The notes under the pieces were generated by a model, which saw only the letters and a program-made list of their open reading frames with translations, was not told the origin of the DNA and searched no databases. Of a DNA stretch of 64,000 nt, positions 52,562 through 61,306 are shown one piece after another. The first letter of the stretch is position 1. Each line of letters opens with the position of its first letter. The translations under genes were made by a program, and so were the position numbers. Source of the DNA: an uncultured Bacillota bacterium (GTDB lineage Bacteria > Bacillota > Clostridia > Lachnospirales > Lachnospiraceae); assembly GCA_949291945.1 (NCBI GenBank), contig CASEXH010000018.1:1-64000 (forward strand). The letters are read 5' to 3'.

Positions 52562-53214
52562 TCATTGTCCTTCCTGTAGTTTACTTTGGTACTTTTCCTG
52601 CTCTTCTTCTGGAATCCCAAGGGCATTCATGGCTTCTTTTGCATTCCATCCAGTGTTTTTCATAAGATTCTTAATATTTTCTAACTGGGTAGATTTTGTG
52701 CCCTGCTCATGTCCCTGTCGGAAACCTTCTTCTCTCACAAATTTCATGTGTTCTTCCTGATTATACTCATACAGACACACCTTGATCACCTCCGCTCTGT
52801 TTTTCTCCAGAAAATCTCTGAGGATCTCTTCGTTAATACATTCTGTCACTGCTCTCTCCACCGCCTCATCTAAGACTATGGTCTTTGCATACTCCCGTAA
52901 ATATCTTTGTGTAAAGTCATTTTGAAATAGATATCCGCCACATATAGTAAATATCTAATAGGCAGATTCGGGTTATAAGTAGACTGGTGTTCATACAGAG
53001 TCAGCCTGGAATCAATAATAAAAGATAAATCATTCTTGATGGACATATAGATGGCATTGTCCAGGGTATTGATCTCCAGCTCCTCCGGATCCTCATAATG
53101 TTTGCCGCTGACTGCATTATATAATTCCAGCAGTTCTTTCTTTTCCTGAAATACCATAATAAATACCGAGGATTTATAGGTGCGGTTTGCAGTTACTTCT
53201 TTGTCTTGTGCCAT
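52562..53214 (-). pseudogene. decayed Rpn-family (PD-(D/E)XK) nuclease gene
   Basis: A broken second copy of the intact gene at 56504-57415. The N-terminal 105 residues (MAQDKEVTANRTYKSSVF onward to LHKDIYG) are almost identical to that copy. Then the frame jumps into what corresponds to its residue about 185, stops after five residues, and the rest (AVTECINEEILRDFLEKN onward) continues in another frame. About 230 nt are missing; the joint falls where the intact copy has similar short sequences (CTCCCGTAAA at about 57087 and GCATACTCCCGCAAAG at about 56887). The C-terminal end also differs. No functional nuclease should be made. Confidence 0.88.
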
Positions 53215-53400
53215 AGAAAGACCTCCTTATTCGTTGTATTAGACAGAAGGTCTCTCCTCTGTAAATATCCTGAGAAACCTCTCTGCCAGTTTCATGGAAT
53301 TTTTAAAGCATTGAAATTTCTCAGACATGTTTTCAGAAAAATTGACAGGACAAAAGTCCCATAGATAAGAACTTAAGAAATATAATGCTTTGCCTGTATT
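53215..53400. repeat. duplicated Rpn upstream region, copy 1
   Basis: This 186-nt stretch before the decayed Rpn copy matches 57416-57605, before the intact copy, at most positions. Conserved parts include AGAAGGTCTCTCCTCTGTAAATA..., ATAAGAACTTAAGAAATATAATGCTTTGCCTGTATT and the ribosome site. The similarity stops at about 53401, marking the edge of the duplicated unit. Beyond it, to 53443, nothing was recognised. Confidence 0.8.
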
Positions 53401-53443
53401 GTAACACGGGGGCATAGAACAGGCAATGCCGTTCTCTGATTTC

Positions 53444-54394
53444 TTATTCCCCGTTCAGTTTCTGGAATACGGAAACAGCATCTAAGATATGATAAGGCTG
53501 GGTATCATGGCTGCCGTCTGCCTTGGCGGTAATCAGTGCATAAGTCTTGTCTCTGGCAGTTCCCACACTGGCCAGACACAGGCCTGCTTCAGAAGTATAG
53601 CCGGTCTTTCCCCCTAAAATATAATCACTGGCAGCACCGGACTGCTCCATTTCCTGAAACATCAGACTGGAGAAGGTAAACCCCTCCGGGTGGCCGTCTG
53701 TAGGCGGCACGGTGTAAGACCTTGTTGTAAAGATTGCACGGAAGTCCCCATTTTCCCAGGCATACTCCAAAAGCCGGGCCAGATCTCTGGTGGTGGTGTA
53801 ATGCTTTTTATCCGGAAGACCTGTAGAATTTACAAAGTGGGTATGCTTCATACCCAGTTCCTCTGCTTTCTTATTCATGAGATCTGCAAATTTTTCTTCT
53901 GACCCGGCTACTTCTTCTGCCAGTGCTTTGCAGCATTCTCCCCCGGAAGGAAGCATCGCCCCATATAGCAGATCTCTCACAGAAGCATGCTCTCCCGGAA
54001 GGAATCCTGCCATGGAAGCGCCCTCTTCGTAAAGCTCTGGAAAGATATCTTCTGACAATCTTACCTGTTTCTCTAAATCCTCCTCATTTTCCAATGCCAA
54101 AAGCACGGTCATCATTTTTGTCAGCGAGGCCGGATAAATCCTCTCCTGACTCTTCTTCTGAGCTGCAATCTCCCCTGTATCCAGATCCAGAAGCACTGCA
54201 TTTTTACTGTATAGAGAAGAGAGATCTACCAGATTCTGGCCGGAATCTATATTTTCCTCAACGCTCTCCCTCAGACCGCCCAGGCCGCCTATACTATGTA
54301 TCACCGCTGCTGCAAAAATAAAAACATATGCTCCTCCGATCAAAAAAATAAGCTTTCCCAACAGGTGCTTCCTTCTTTTTCTTCTTCTGCTCAT
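53444..54394 (-). CDS. serine D-Ala-D-Ala carboxypeptidase (S11 family)
   Basis: A penicillin-binding-protein-type enzyme that trims the last D-Ala from peptidoglycan stem peptides. 316 residues from MSRRRKRRKHLLG: an N-terminal membrane helix (about 11-35) anchors it, with the catalytic domain outside. Active-site motifs: YPASLTKMM (SxxK), PSGGECCK in place of SxN, and LGGKTGYTSEAGL (KTG). The C-terminal PBP5 stalk domain is absent, so it is a short form. It lies downstream of a VanR/VanS-like pair on the same strand (146-nt gap), as VanY-type enzymes do, but the fold class here is S11, not VanY metallopeptidase. Confidence 0.9.
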   Translation of the reverse strand: MSRRRKRRKHLLGKLIFLIGGAYVFIFAAAVIHSIGGLGGLRESVEENIDSGQNLVDLSSLYSKNAVLLDLDTGEIAAQKKSQERIYPASLTKMMTVLLALENEEDLEKQVRLSEDIFPELYEEGASMAGFLPGEHASVRDLLYGAMLPSGGECCKALAEEVAGSEEKFADLMNKKAEELGMKHTHFVNSTGLPDKKHYTTTRDLARLLEYAWENGDFRAIFTTRSYTVPPTDGHPEGFTFSSLMFQEMEQSGAASDYILGGKTGYTSEAGLCLASVGTARDKTYALITAKADGSHDTQPYHILDAVSVFQKLNGE

Positions 54395-54540
54395 AAAAAT
54401 CCCGTCCTTCATCTGAATTTTTCCAGTCAGCCTCTAACATATTTTTTAAGTTCTGACTGTTTTTAAAATAGCAGATAAAGAACGGGAATGCTTTAATATT
54501 TCCTTGCTAAATTCCTAAGAAAAAATGAAGATAAAAAAGG

Positions 54541-55695
54541 TCACTGTTTAGCCGGCAGCTCCACAGTAAAAGTCACTTTCTCTTCCTGGCTCCTGGCAGA
54601 AATACTTCCTCCATGAAGCTCTACAATCTCCTTTGCAATGGCAAGCCCCAGTCCGGCACCTCCCGTATTAGTCCGTCTGGAACTATCCAAGCGAAAAAAT
54701 TTTTCAAAAATACTTTCCAGCCTTTCTTGGGATATATTTTTTCCATGGTTTTCGAAGGAAAGAAGGATCTTATCCTTATTCCGGGAAGCCCGTATAGTAA
54801 TGGGCGTATTGGGATAACTGTAAGCCACTGCGTTTTTCAGGATATTGTTAAAGACTCTGGCCAGTCTGTCCGGATCGGCGTACAAATGAAGTTCTTCCTC
54901 TATCTCCAGTTTTACCTCATTTCCATGAGCTTTCAGAACCGGATAAAACTCTTCGGCCATCTGCATAAGCATATAAGACAGATCCAGATCCTCTTTTTCC
55001 AGGAAAATGTTCTGAAGGTTATACTGGGTGATCTCGAAAAATTCCTCGATCAGCCCTTCCAGCCTCTGTGCCTTTTCCAGGGCAATGTGGGTATATTTTT
55101 CCTTCTGGGCCTCCGGCATATCCGGAGCCTCGTCAAGAAGGGTAAGATACCCGATAACAGAAGTCAGAGGGGTTTTCAGGTCATGGGCAAGGTAGGTGAT
55201 CAGGTCATTTTTCCTCTGAGCCTCCTGCTTCAAAGATTCCTCCTTCCGGATCATACCGGTCTTGATCTGCAGCATACGGGCTCCTACTTCTGTATAGGGT
55301 GCCGGAAATACCTCTTCCATATCCAGGTCTCTCGTCATATAACTTTGGATCTTTTTGTCAAGATCTTCCACATTTTTCCTTGTCTTCTTTTTTCCGTAGA
55401 AATAAAGAATGGCAGTTACGGTAAGTACAAGAACAAACACTAAAACGGAAAAAAACACCATAAGGAAAGCCTTCAGTTTGTACCAGTTGATTTCTTTCCT
55501 CACGTATTCCCCTCCGAAATCAGCATCATAGGTATTATACATCGTAGTAAAACTACTCTCAAACCAATCCACAAAACTTCCATTCATAATATAATCCACC
55601 TGGAAGTAAACCAGGCAGCATACTCCCCCTGTTATGAGAAGAATCAGCAGAAGTTTTAAGATCTGTTTCGTTCTATCCTTCAATTTTATATCCAC
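54541..55695 (-). CDS. VanS-like sensor histidine kinase
   Basis: A membrane kinase of about 385 residues: helices at about 11-30 and 75-100 around a short extracytoplasmic loop of about 40 residues, then NDLITYLAHDLKTPLTSVIG with the phospho-accepting His, the N-box NNILKNAVAYSYPNTP and TGGAGLGLAIAKEIVELHGG. The order and motifs are those of VanS/WalK-type kinases. The start is uncertain: I use GTG (VDIKLKDRTKQ) at 55695, which overlaps the regulator by 23 nt; TTG at 55683 is an alternative, and the ATG at 55740 lies deep in the regulator gene. Confidence 0.88.
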   Translation of the reverse strand: MDIKLKDRTKQILKLLLILLITGGVCCLVYFQVDYIMNGSFVDWFESSFTTMYNTYDADFGGEYVRKEINWYKLKAFLMVFFSVLVFVLVLTVTAILYFYGKKKTRKNVEDLDKKIQSYMTRDLDMEEVFPAPYTEVGARMLQIKTGMIRKEESLKQEAQRKNDLITYLAHDLKTPLTSVIGYLTLLDEAPDMPEAQKEKYTHIALEKAQRLEGLIEEFFEITQYNLQNIFLEKEDLDLSYMLMQMAEEFYPVLKAHGNEVKLEIEEELHLYADPDRLARVFNNILKNAVAYSYPNTPITIRASRNKDKILLSFENHGKNISQERLESIFEKFFRLDSSRRTNTGGAGLGLAIAKEIVELHGGSISARSQEEKVTFTVELPAKQ

Positions 55696-56368
55696 ACCCC
55701 CAGACGGTCTTAATATACTTGGGTTTTTCAAAGGAATCACCCATTTTCTCCCTTAAGCGGCGGATATGAACGGAAATAGTATTATTACTTTTCTGGTAGT
55801 ATTCGTCTTTCCAGACTTCATGAAAAAGTTCCTCTGCACTGACCACACTCCCCTTCCGTTTGCAGAGTACAGATAAAATTGTAAATTCTGTAGGGGTAAG
55901 GGCCAGAGGCCTTTCGTTCAGGGTGCACTCATGAGTATTCAGATTCAGGACCAGTCCTTTATGAAAAAAGACTTCCTCCTGTTTCTCCCGGCTTCCGTCA
56001 TACTGCTTGTATCTTCTAAGCTGTGCCTTCACCCTGGCTACCAACTCCAGGGGAAGAAAAGGTTTTGTCACATAGTCGTCAGCTCCCAGTGTCAGTCCGT
56101 TGATCTTATCAATTTCTCCTCCCTTGGCTGTAAGCATGATAATGGGATAGGTGTGCTTCTGCCGGATAAGTCTGCACAGTTCCAGGCCATCCACCTCCGG
56201 CATCATGATATCCAGGACCGCCAGGTCCATCTCTTTTTTCTGTACATATTCCAGGGCCTCACGGGAATCATAGAATTTATAAACCTGAAATCCTTCATTT
56301 TCCAGATACAGAGCCACCAGATCTGTAATTTCCTTCTCGTCATCCACCACTAAAATCTTTTCCTTCAT
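55673..56368 (-). CDS. VanR-like OmpR-family response regulator
   Basis: 231 residues: receiver domain with VDDEK, phospho-acceptor Asp in LAVLDIMMPEVDGLELC (Asp53) and TKPFLPLELVARVKAQLRRY; winged-helix domain with LALTPTEFTILSVLC, NTISVHIRRLREKM and VWGCGYKIEG. The closest described types by motif are VanR-like regulators. It and the kinase overlap and precede an S11 carboxypeptidase gene, so they likely sense the cell envelope. No D-Ala-D-Lac or D-Ala-D-Ser ligase is present, so resistance to glycopeptides is not implied. Confidence 0.92.
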   Translation of the reverse strand: MKEKILVVDDEKEITDLVALYLENEGFQVYKFYDSREALEYVQKKEMDLAVLDIMMPEVDGLELCRLIRQKHTYPIIMLTAKGGEIDKINGLTLGADDYVTKPFLPLELVARVKAQLRRYKQYDGSREKQEEVFFHKGLVLNLNTHECTLNERPLALTPTEFTILSVLCKRKGSVVSAEELFHEVWKDEYYQKSNNTISVHIRRLREKMGDSFEKPKYIKTVWGCGYKIEG

Positions 56369-56441
56369 CTCTGCCTCCTTGTGCCAGGTTAAAAATCGTC
56401 TTTCCTATCTTACCACAGAATAAAGACCCGGGCAAATAAAA

Positions 56442-56482
56442 GCAGATCCGATATACCATACGATTCTGCATACCGGATCTGC
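56442..56482 (-). terminator. terminator of the intact Rpn gene
   Basis: GCAGATCCGATAT (56442-56454) and ATACCGGATCTGC (56470-56482) pair over 13 positions with one mismatch or wobble, and the minus transcript continues TTTTATTTG. It lies 21 nt after the Rpn stop codon and could also end readthrough toward the VanR-like gene. Confidence 0.75.
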
Positions 56483-56503
56483 CTTTCTATAACCTCTCAG
56501 ACC

Positions 56504-57415
56504 TTATTCCTGGCTCTCATTTAGTTTTTTCTCATACTCCTGCCATTTTTCATTCGGAATTCCGATAGCTTTCATGGCTTCGACAACACTCCAGTCCATA
56601 TTTTTCATGAGGTTTCGGATATTCGTCAGGTGAGCAAATTCCTGTCCTTCTTTCTGCCCTTGCTCTATTCCTTGCTCATGTCCCTGTCTGAAACCTTCTT
56701 CTCTCACAAACTTCATATGTTCTTCCTGATTGTACTCATACAGACACACTTTGATCACCTCCGCTCTGTTTTTCTCCAGAAAGTCTCTGAGGATTCCTTC
56801 GGCGATACATTCTGTCACTGCCCTCTCTACAGCCTCCTCTAAAACCATGGTCTTTGCATACTTTCTCACCCGCTCCACGAACTCTGCATACTCCCGCAAA
56901 GTTCTGCTGGCTTCCATGAGTCTCTGATTATGTCCCGGACGGATATTGAGCATAACTGCTTCCAGCTCCAGCTTTGGCCGCTCTTCTTTCACCGTATAAA
57001 GACTGGAAAGCCTCATGATCTCCCGTTCCGGCACTTCCTGCTCTCCATTGTAGAAGATCACAAACTGCGGATCCGGTATAGAAAGAGGCGTGCTCCCGTA
57101 AATATCTTTGTGCAAAGCTATTTTGGAATAGATATCCGCCACATAAAACAGACAGCGCAGGGGCAGATTTGGATTATATGTAGACTGGTGTTCATACAGA
57201 GTCAGCCTGGAATCAATGATAAAAGATAAATCATTCTTGATAGACATATAGATGGCATTATCCAGGGTATTGATCTCCAGTTCCTCCGGATCCTCATAAT
57301 GTTTGCCGCTGACTGCATTATATAATTCCAGCAGTTCTTTCTTTTCCTGAAATACCATAGTAAATACCGAGGATTTATAGGTGCGGTTTGCAGTTACTTC
57401 TTTGTCTTGTGCCAT
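56504..57415 (-). CDS. Rpn-family PD-(D/E)XK nuclease / putative transposase
   Basis: An intact 303-residue protein of the recombination-promoting-nuclease (Rpn/YhgA-like) family, often annotated as a PD-(D/E)XK transposase in Lachnospiraceae. The nuclease core is in the N-terminal half: YHEDPEELEINTLDNAIYMS region, then NDLSFIIDSRLTLYEHQSTY with acidic and Glu/Gln residues expected for the (D/E)XK site, and DPQFVIFYNGEQEVPE. The C-terminal half is helical, with FREEGFRQGHEQGIEQGQ-like glutamine/glycine repeats. It has a conserved upstream leader shared with the broken copy at 52562-53214. Its role (genome rearrangement or defence) is not settled. Confidence 0.88.
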   Translation of the reverse strand: MAQDKEVTANRTYKSSVFTMVFQEKKELLELYNAVSGKHYEDPEELEINTLDNAIYMSIKNDLSFIIDSRLTLYEHQSTYNPNLPLRCLFYVADIYSKIALHKDIYGSTPLSIPDPQFVIFYNGEQEVPEREIMRLSSLYTVKEERPKLELEAVMLNIRPGHNQRLMEASRTLREYAEFVERVRKYAKTMVLEEAVERAVTECIAEGILRDFLEKNRAEVIKVCLYEYNQEEHMKFVREEGFRQGHEQGIEQGQKEGQEFAHLTNIRNLMKNMDWSVVEAMKAIGIPNEKWQEYEKKLNESQE

Positions 57416-57605
57416 AGACAGACCTCCTTGTTCATTGTATTAGGCAGAAGGTCTCTCCTCTGTAAATACCCTGAGAAACCTCTCTGCCAGTTTCATGGAA
57501 TTTTTAAAGCATTGAGATTTCTGAGAAAAGTTTTCAAGAAATATAGACGGAACATTATGTCCCATAGATAAGAACTTAAGAAATATAATGCTTTGCCTGT
57601 ATTTT
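57416..57605. repeat. duplicated Rpn upstream region, copy 2
   Basis: About 190 nt matching 53215-53400. Both contain a small region able to pair (AGAAGGTCTCTCCTCTG against CAGAGAGGTTTCTC) just before the ribosome site AGGAGGTC. Identity ends at about 57606, shortly before the padR promoter. Conservation of this non-coding part in both copies suggests the unit was duplicated as gene plus leader, perhaps as its mobile or regulated unit. Confidence 0.75.
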
Positions 57606-57637
57606 ATCATGTTCCTTAAACACTTTGCAATAATGAA

Positions 57638-57666
57638 TTGACTTTGCATATACTGTGTAGTACGAT
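57638..57666 (+). promoter_or_regulatory. padR promoter with palindromic operator candidate
   Basis: TTGACT (57638-57643), a 17-nt spacer, TACGAT (57661-57666). TACTGTGTAGTA (57651-57662), a TACT-4-AGTA palindrome, lies in the spacer. PadR proteins commonly repress their own promoters by binding such sites; this is the obvious candidate. Confidence 0.7.
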
Positions 57667-57688
57667 ATACCTTGTTAAGGAGGGTATT

Positions 57689-58027
57689 ATGAATATTGAA
57701 AAATGGAAATCTCAGATATTGCGGGGAACCCTGGAATACTGTGTTCTTCTCTTGCTGAGACAGACTCCCCGTTACGGTTACGAGATCCTTCAGGAACTAA
57801 ATGCTTATCCTTTTATTGCTTCTACAGAAAGCACCATCTATCCTTTGCTCAGAAGACTTGAAAAAGAAGGGTATCTTTATTCATTTTGGAGAGATTCTGC
57901 AGAAGGGCTCCCTCCAAGAAAATATTATGCCCTGACTGACGAGGGGCAACAATATCTGAACGTCTTATCAAAGGAATGGAACAATTTATCAAATATTATC
58001 TCAGCCTTGAAAGGAGGATCCCCATGA
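57689..58027 (+). CDS. PadR-family transcriptional regulator
   Basis: A 112-residue winged-helix repressor: KSQILRGTLEYCVLLLLRQT, then RYGYEILQELNAY and ESTIYPLLRRLEKEGYLYSFWRDS, PRKYYALTDEGQQYL, the PadR signatures. The short subfamily lacks a long C-terminal helix. The start MNIEKWKSQ is chosen because AAGGAGGG lies just upstream; 17 open codons before it overlap the promoter. Its stop overlaps the HAAS-domain gene in an ATGA junction. PadR-HAAS pairs are widespread in Firmicutes and usually control a neighbouring membrane process. Confidence 0.93.
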   Translation: MNIEKWKSQILRGTLEYCVLLLLRQTPRYGYEILQELNAYPFIASTESTIYPLLRRLEKEGYLYSFWRDSAEGLPPRKYYALTDEGQQYLNVLSKEWNNLSNIISALKGGSP

Positions 58028-58590
58028 ACCAATCCCTGGAAAAATATCTGACTACGGTGGACCGTCACCTGAAACCCCTTCCGGTTTCTGAAAGAGCCGA
58101 TATCGTAAAAGAAATTAAAAGTACAATGCTGGAAATGGAAAGTGAACAGATGTCTTCCAAACAGATCTTGGATCGTTTAGGGAGTCCAAAAGATCTGGCA
58201 AAAGCTTATCTGAAAGATCTGCTGGTAAAAGAAAAAAGATGCAGTGTAAAAAGATTTTTGATCTTATGGGCCTTCTATACAGCTGCAGGATTTTCCGGTA
58301 TGGTCGTCATCCCTGTTTTGGCAGTTATTGCTCCTGTCTTCCTATTATGTGGAATAGCCGCACCTGTCCTGAGTGCTGTAAAAATGTTTGACTATCTGTT
58401 AAATCTGCAAATTCCCTTTATCCAGAATATGCAGATCGTTTTTTATGGCATTATAGACTTGAACCCTGTGGCGGAGTTTTTCTGTTCTGCATTCTTTGGG
58501 CTCCTTCTTTTCTTCCTGGGCCGGGGCGCATGGAAGCTGTTGCTCCTGTATCTGGAAAAATTAAGCCATACAAAAAAGAGTTTATCATAA
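58024..58590 (+). CDS. HAAS-domain (DUF1700-like) membrane protein
   Basis: 188 residues: an N-terminal HAAS domain (LEKYLTTVDRHLKPLPVSER, with ILDRLGSPKDLAKAYLKDLL) of about 85 residues, followed by two long hydrophobic regions (about 85-125 and 145-180). HAAS proteins are typically encoded directly after a padR gene, as here with a 4-nt overlap, and are thought to be membrane partners or targets of the regulator. The rest of the family's transporter or sensor genes is not present downstream; repeat copy B follows 40 nt after the stop. Confidence 0.87.
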   Translation: MNQSLEKYLTTVDRHLKPLPVSERADIVKEIKSTMLEMESEQMSSKQILDRLGSPKDLAKAYLKDLLVKEKRCSVKRFLILWAFYTAAGFSGMVVIPVLAVIAPVFLLCGIAAPVLSAVKMFDYLLNLQIPFIQNMQIVFYGIIDLNPVAEFFCSAFFGLLLFFLGRGAWKLLLLYLEKLSHTKKSLS

Positions 58591-58630
58591 CATAAGCCGT
58601 TCTCTGTCTATTTAAATGCTATACAAAAGC

Positions 58631-58783
58631 AAGGAGCTGGCACATTAAACATATATCAGGAATATTTATACATTTTATGCGAATTTGTCGAGCATAGTTT
58701 TGAGACCATAGGCTCAAAGCGGCACAGACTGAGCAATAAAATGTATAAATATTCTCGATTTTGATTTAATGTGCCAGCTCCTT
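58631..58783. repeat. nested palindromic repeat, copy B
   Basis: 153 bp, the most regular copy. Outer perfect 19-bp inverted repeat AAGGAGCTGGCACATTAAA (58631-58649) and its complement (58765-58783); middle perfect 17-bp repeat GAATATTTATACATTTT (58660-58676) and complement (58738-58754); inner hairpin TTTGAG / CTCAAA with GACCATAGG between. It lies between the padR/HAAS genes and the convergent yeiH-like gene, so it could end both transcripts. The interior matches copy A at about nine bases in ten, while the outer arms differ. Confidence 0.87.
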
Positions 58784-58810
58784 CTCCTACTTCATCCTCC
58801 TGTGTACAGA

Positions 58811-59827
58811 TCACAGGATTCCCAGAGCCTTCTGCATAAGAAGGCTTACCACGGATATTCCCACCCAACAGCAGAATCCCATGAAAATAGGTTTTCCTCC
58901 GGTTTTTACCAGTTTCACCAGATTGGTGTTAAATCCAATAGCCGCCATAGCCATAATAATGAAAAACTTACTCAATTCTTTTAGCGGCACCGTCACAAAA
59001 CCGGGAAGAGAAAATACGGTGGTGATCACAGAGGCCAGGATAAAGAACAGGATAAAAAAGGGGAAGATCTTTTTTATCTGGAAGGTTCCCCCGGCTTCCT
59101 GTCCTGCTGCTTTTGCCTTCCGGACCTGCCAGAGAGCCAGGACCAGGGTAATGGGGATAATCGCCAGGGTTCTGGTCAGCTTTACAATAGTTGCCGCTTC
59201 CAGAGTATTGCTTCCATGTATGCCATCCCAGGCCGTGGCTGCTGCAGTTACGGAAGAGGTATCATTAACAGCTGTTCCGGCAAAAAGCCCAAATCCTTCA
59301 TTGCTCAAACCCAGGACTCCTCCCAGAGAAGGAAAGATCAGGGCTGCGATCACATTAAAAAGAAAAATCACAGAAATCGCCTGGGCAATCTCCTCATCAT
59401 CTGCATTGATCACCGGAGCCGTAGCTGCAATGGCCGAGCCTCCGCAGATACAGGATCCCACACCTACCAGAGTGGAGATTTTGCTGTCCATTTTCAGCAC
59501 CTTATACATTACAAAGGCGATCACCAGGGCTGTAATAATAGTAGCAAGGATGATGGGAAGAGACTGTTTTCCTTTCTCCAGTATATCTGTCAGGTTCATG
59601 CCAAATCCCAGAAGGATCACGGCATACTGGAGGATCTTCTTAGAAGTATATTTTACTCCCGGCTCCAGAGCAGGCTGCTCCTTTATCATAAGGGCAAGGC
59701 ACATACCCATCAAAATGGCAAAGACCGGTCCTCCCACTACCGGAAGCCATTTCCCCAAAAGCCATGCCGGAACTGCGATAAGCAGGCAAAAACCGATTCC
59801 AAGGGCCTGTTTCTTTAACTGTTTCAT
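58811..59827 (-). CDS. YeiH-family putative sulfate exporter
   Basis: A 338-residue integral membrane protein of the YeiH/YadS (UPF0324) family, named for putative sulfate export although the substrate is not firmly established. About ten helices are visible; conserved parts include [63 protein letters not shown] and [20 protein letters not shown]. The start MKQLKKQ follows GGAG at 10 nt. A LysR regulator is encoded about 1.5 kb away but divergent from a different pair. It appears to be transcribed alone. Confidence 0.88.
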   Translation of the reverse strand: MKQLKKQALGIGFCLLIAVPAWLLGKWLPVVGGPVFAILMGMCLALMIKEQPALEPGVKYTSKKILQYAVILLGFGMNLTDILEKGKQSLPIILATIITALVIAFVMYKVLKMDSKISTLVGVGSCICGGSAIAATAPVINADDEEIAQAISVIFLFNVIAALIFPSLGGVLGLSNEGFGLFAGTAVNDTSSVTAAATAWDGIHGSNTLEAATIVKLTRTLAIIPITLVLALWQVRKAKAAGQEAGGTFQIKKIFPFFILFFILASVITTVFSLPGFVTVPLKELSKFFIIMAMAAIGFNTNLVKLVKTGGKPIFMGFCCWVGISVVSLLMQKALGIL

Positions 59828-59983
59828 TCTGGTCATTCTCCTTTTCTGATTTTCTGTAAAGAATATACCAGACACATTCTATAAAGAAAAGCAATATATT
59901 CTTATATACTTTATAGGTTTTACTTATGTATGAAAAATATTCCGGTTTTTGCCTTTTATACTGCACTTATAAATTTCTATCAA

Positions 59984-60814
59984 CTACTGCTTCTCAAAAC
60001 CCACCGCTTCCCCTAAATCTTTCCATTTTGTAATCTCCCGGATTTCCTCTCTGAGGATTTTTATTCCCAGATCCGCTGCGCCTTCTCCTAAAAGAATCAT
60101 TTTCGGAGGATCCTCTTTATTAATTGCTTCAACAATTACTTTGGCAGCCTTCTCAGGATCTCCATTCTGTCCAAATGGGTCTGCAGCCAGCCGATCACGG
60201 GCTTCTTTAATTTTAGCATAATCTGATATGCTTCGGTTATTCCCCTGAACATGGGAAACTCTGAAATTCGTTCTAAATGGTCCTGGTTCTACAATCATTA
60301 CCTTAATGCCTAATTGCTCTACTTCTTTTCTTAATGCAATGCTTATTTTTTCTAAAGCAGCCTTTGAAGCAGCATAATATCCTGCTCCGCCGTCACATGT
60401 GAGCACCCCTAAAGAGGAAATGTTTATAATTGCTCCTGATTTCTGCTTGCGCATATCGGGAAGAACCTCTTTCATCAAACTAATAGGGCCAAATAAATTG
60501 GTATCAAAAAGTTCGGCTACTGCTTTGTTGTCCCCTTCTTCCACAGCTCCGCTATAGCCCCGGCCTACATTATTTACTAAAACATCAATTGTTCCAAACC
60601 GCATTTTTGCAGATTGAACTGCGTTTTTTATGCTTTCCATATCGGTTACTTCTAGAGAAACCGGTAAAGAAGTTTTTGGGAACAAGTCGGCTAATGACTG
60701 TAATCTTTCTTTATTTCTAGCTGTAATTACTGCGTTATCTCCATTTTCTAAAACTTTTTCTGCGATTGCCCTGCCAATGCCGCTGGAACAGCCGGTAATC
60801 AGCCAAGTTTTCAT
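59984..60814 (-). CDS. short-chain dehydrogenase/reductase
   Basis: A 276-residue NAD(P)-dependent SDR oxidoreductase. Cofactor motif WLITGCSSGIGRAIAEKVL (about 3-21), NNVGRGYSG, active-site Ser region INISSLGVLTCDGGAGYYAASKAALEK cut here as YYAASKAALEK with the catalytic Tyr-x3-Lys (about 150-155), and EPGPFRTNF. It follows a small cupin gene by 43 nt on the same strand, and its substrate is unknown. A divergent LysR gene suggests the pair is inducible. The sequence is somewhat more A/T-rich than neighbouring housekeeping genes. Confidence 0.9.
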   Translation of the reverse strand: MKTWLITGCSSGIGRAIAEKVLENGDNAVITARNKERLQSLADLFPKTSLPVSLEVTDMESIKNAVQSAKMRFGTIDVLVNNVGRGYSGAVEEGDNKAVAELFDTNLFGPISLMKEVLPDMRKQKSGAIINISSLGVLTCDGGAGYYAASKAALEKISIALRKEVEQLGIKVMIVEPGPFRTNFRVSHVQGNNRSISDYAKIKEARDRLAADPFGQNGDPEKAAKVIVEAINKEDPPKMILLGEGAADLGIKILREEIREITKWKDLGEAVGFEKQ

Positions 60815-60857
60815 TACATATCCTCTCCTTTGTCATCGTTCTTCATCATTACAATTA

Positions 60858-61214
60858 TCATTCTTTAAATAACACCAGTGCAATAAATTCTAATGTTTCC
60901 GTTCCTATCGCATAAATGCTATGCCCTTGACCACTATCCGTAATGGTCACATCTCCCGGATATAAAATTGTTTTATCGCCCTTTTCATCCATATATTCCG
61001 CTTCTCCTTTTAAAATATACATAGTTTCCATTGTCCCATTATGTTTATGATAGCCCAGTCCGCTGCCTGGATCTAAAAAACAATGGTTAAATGCACGGCC
61101 TTTCTGATCTAATTCATCGGGTCCATTCAAAATTTTTTTCATGACCAGCAGCCCGTCGCCGTTCTGCGGTTCCTCTACTTGGACGGATACTTGTTTTCTT
61201 TGTCTACGAATCAT
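60858..61214 (-). CDS. small cupin-domain protein
   Basis: A 118-residue single cupin domain: LDPGSGLGYHKHNGTMETMYILKGEAEY spans cupin motif 1 (G-x5-HxH-x3-4-E with His residues and Glu visible: GYHKHNGTMETMYILKGEAE), and VTITDSGQGHSIYAIGTETL gives motif 2 (GxxH). It could bind a metal. GGAGAGGAGGAG lies before the ATG. First gene of the cupin-SDR pair, with TATAAT at about 61253-61248 on the minus strand and only a weak -35. Function unknown. Confidence 0.85.
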   Translation of the reverse strand: MIRRQRKQVSVQVEEPQNGDGLLVMKKILNGPDELDQKGRAFNHCFLDPGSGLGYHKHNGTMETMYILKGEAEYMDEKGDKTILYPGDVTITDSGQGHSIYAIGTETLEFIALVLFKE

Positions 61215-61306
61215 TTTGACTCCTCCTCTCCTTTTCTATATTTATTATTATATCTTTTCAGTCATCTTGAACAGCACTTTCTTTTTTCTTTCAGTAAAAC
61301 AAAAAG

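Noticed and set aside
53444..56368. Glycopeptide-resistance operon
   Set aside because: No ligase, lactate/serine dehydrogenase or VanX/VanY metallopeptidase is present; the carboxypeptidase is a standard S11 enzyme.
58881..59849. 322-residue plus-strand frame opposite the yeiH-like gene
   Set aside because: Antisense shadow of a conserved membrane protein, with no ribosome site and no family likeness.
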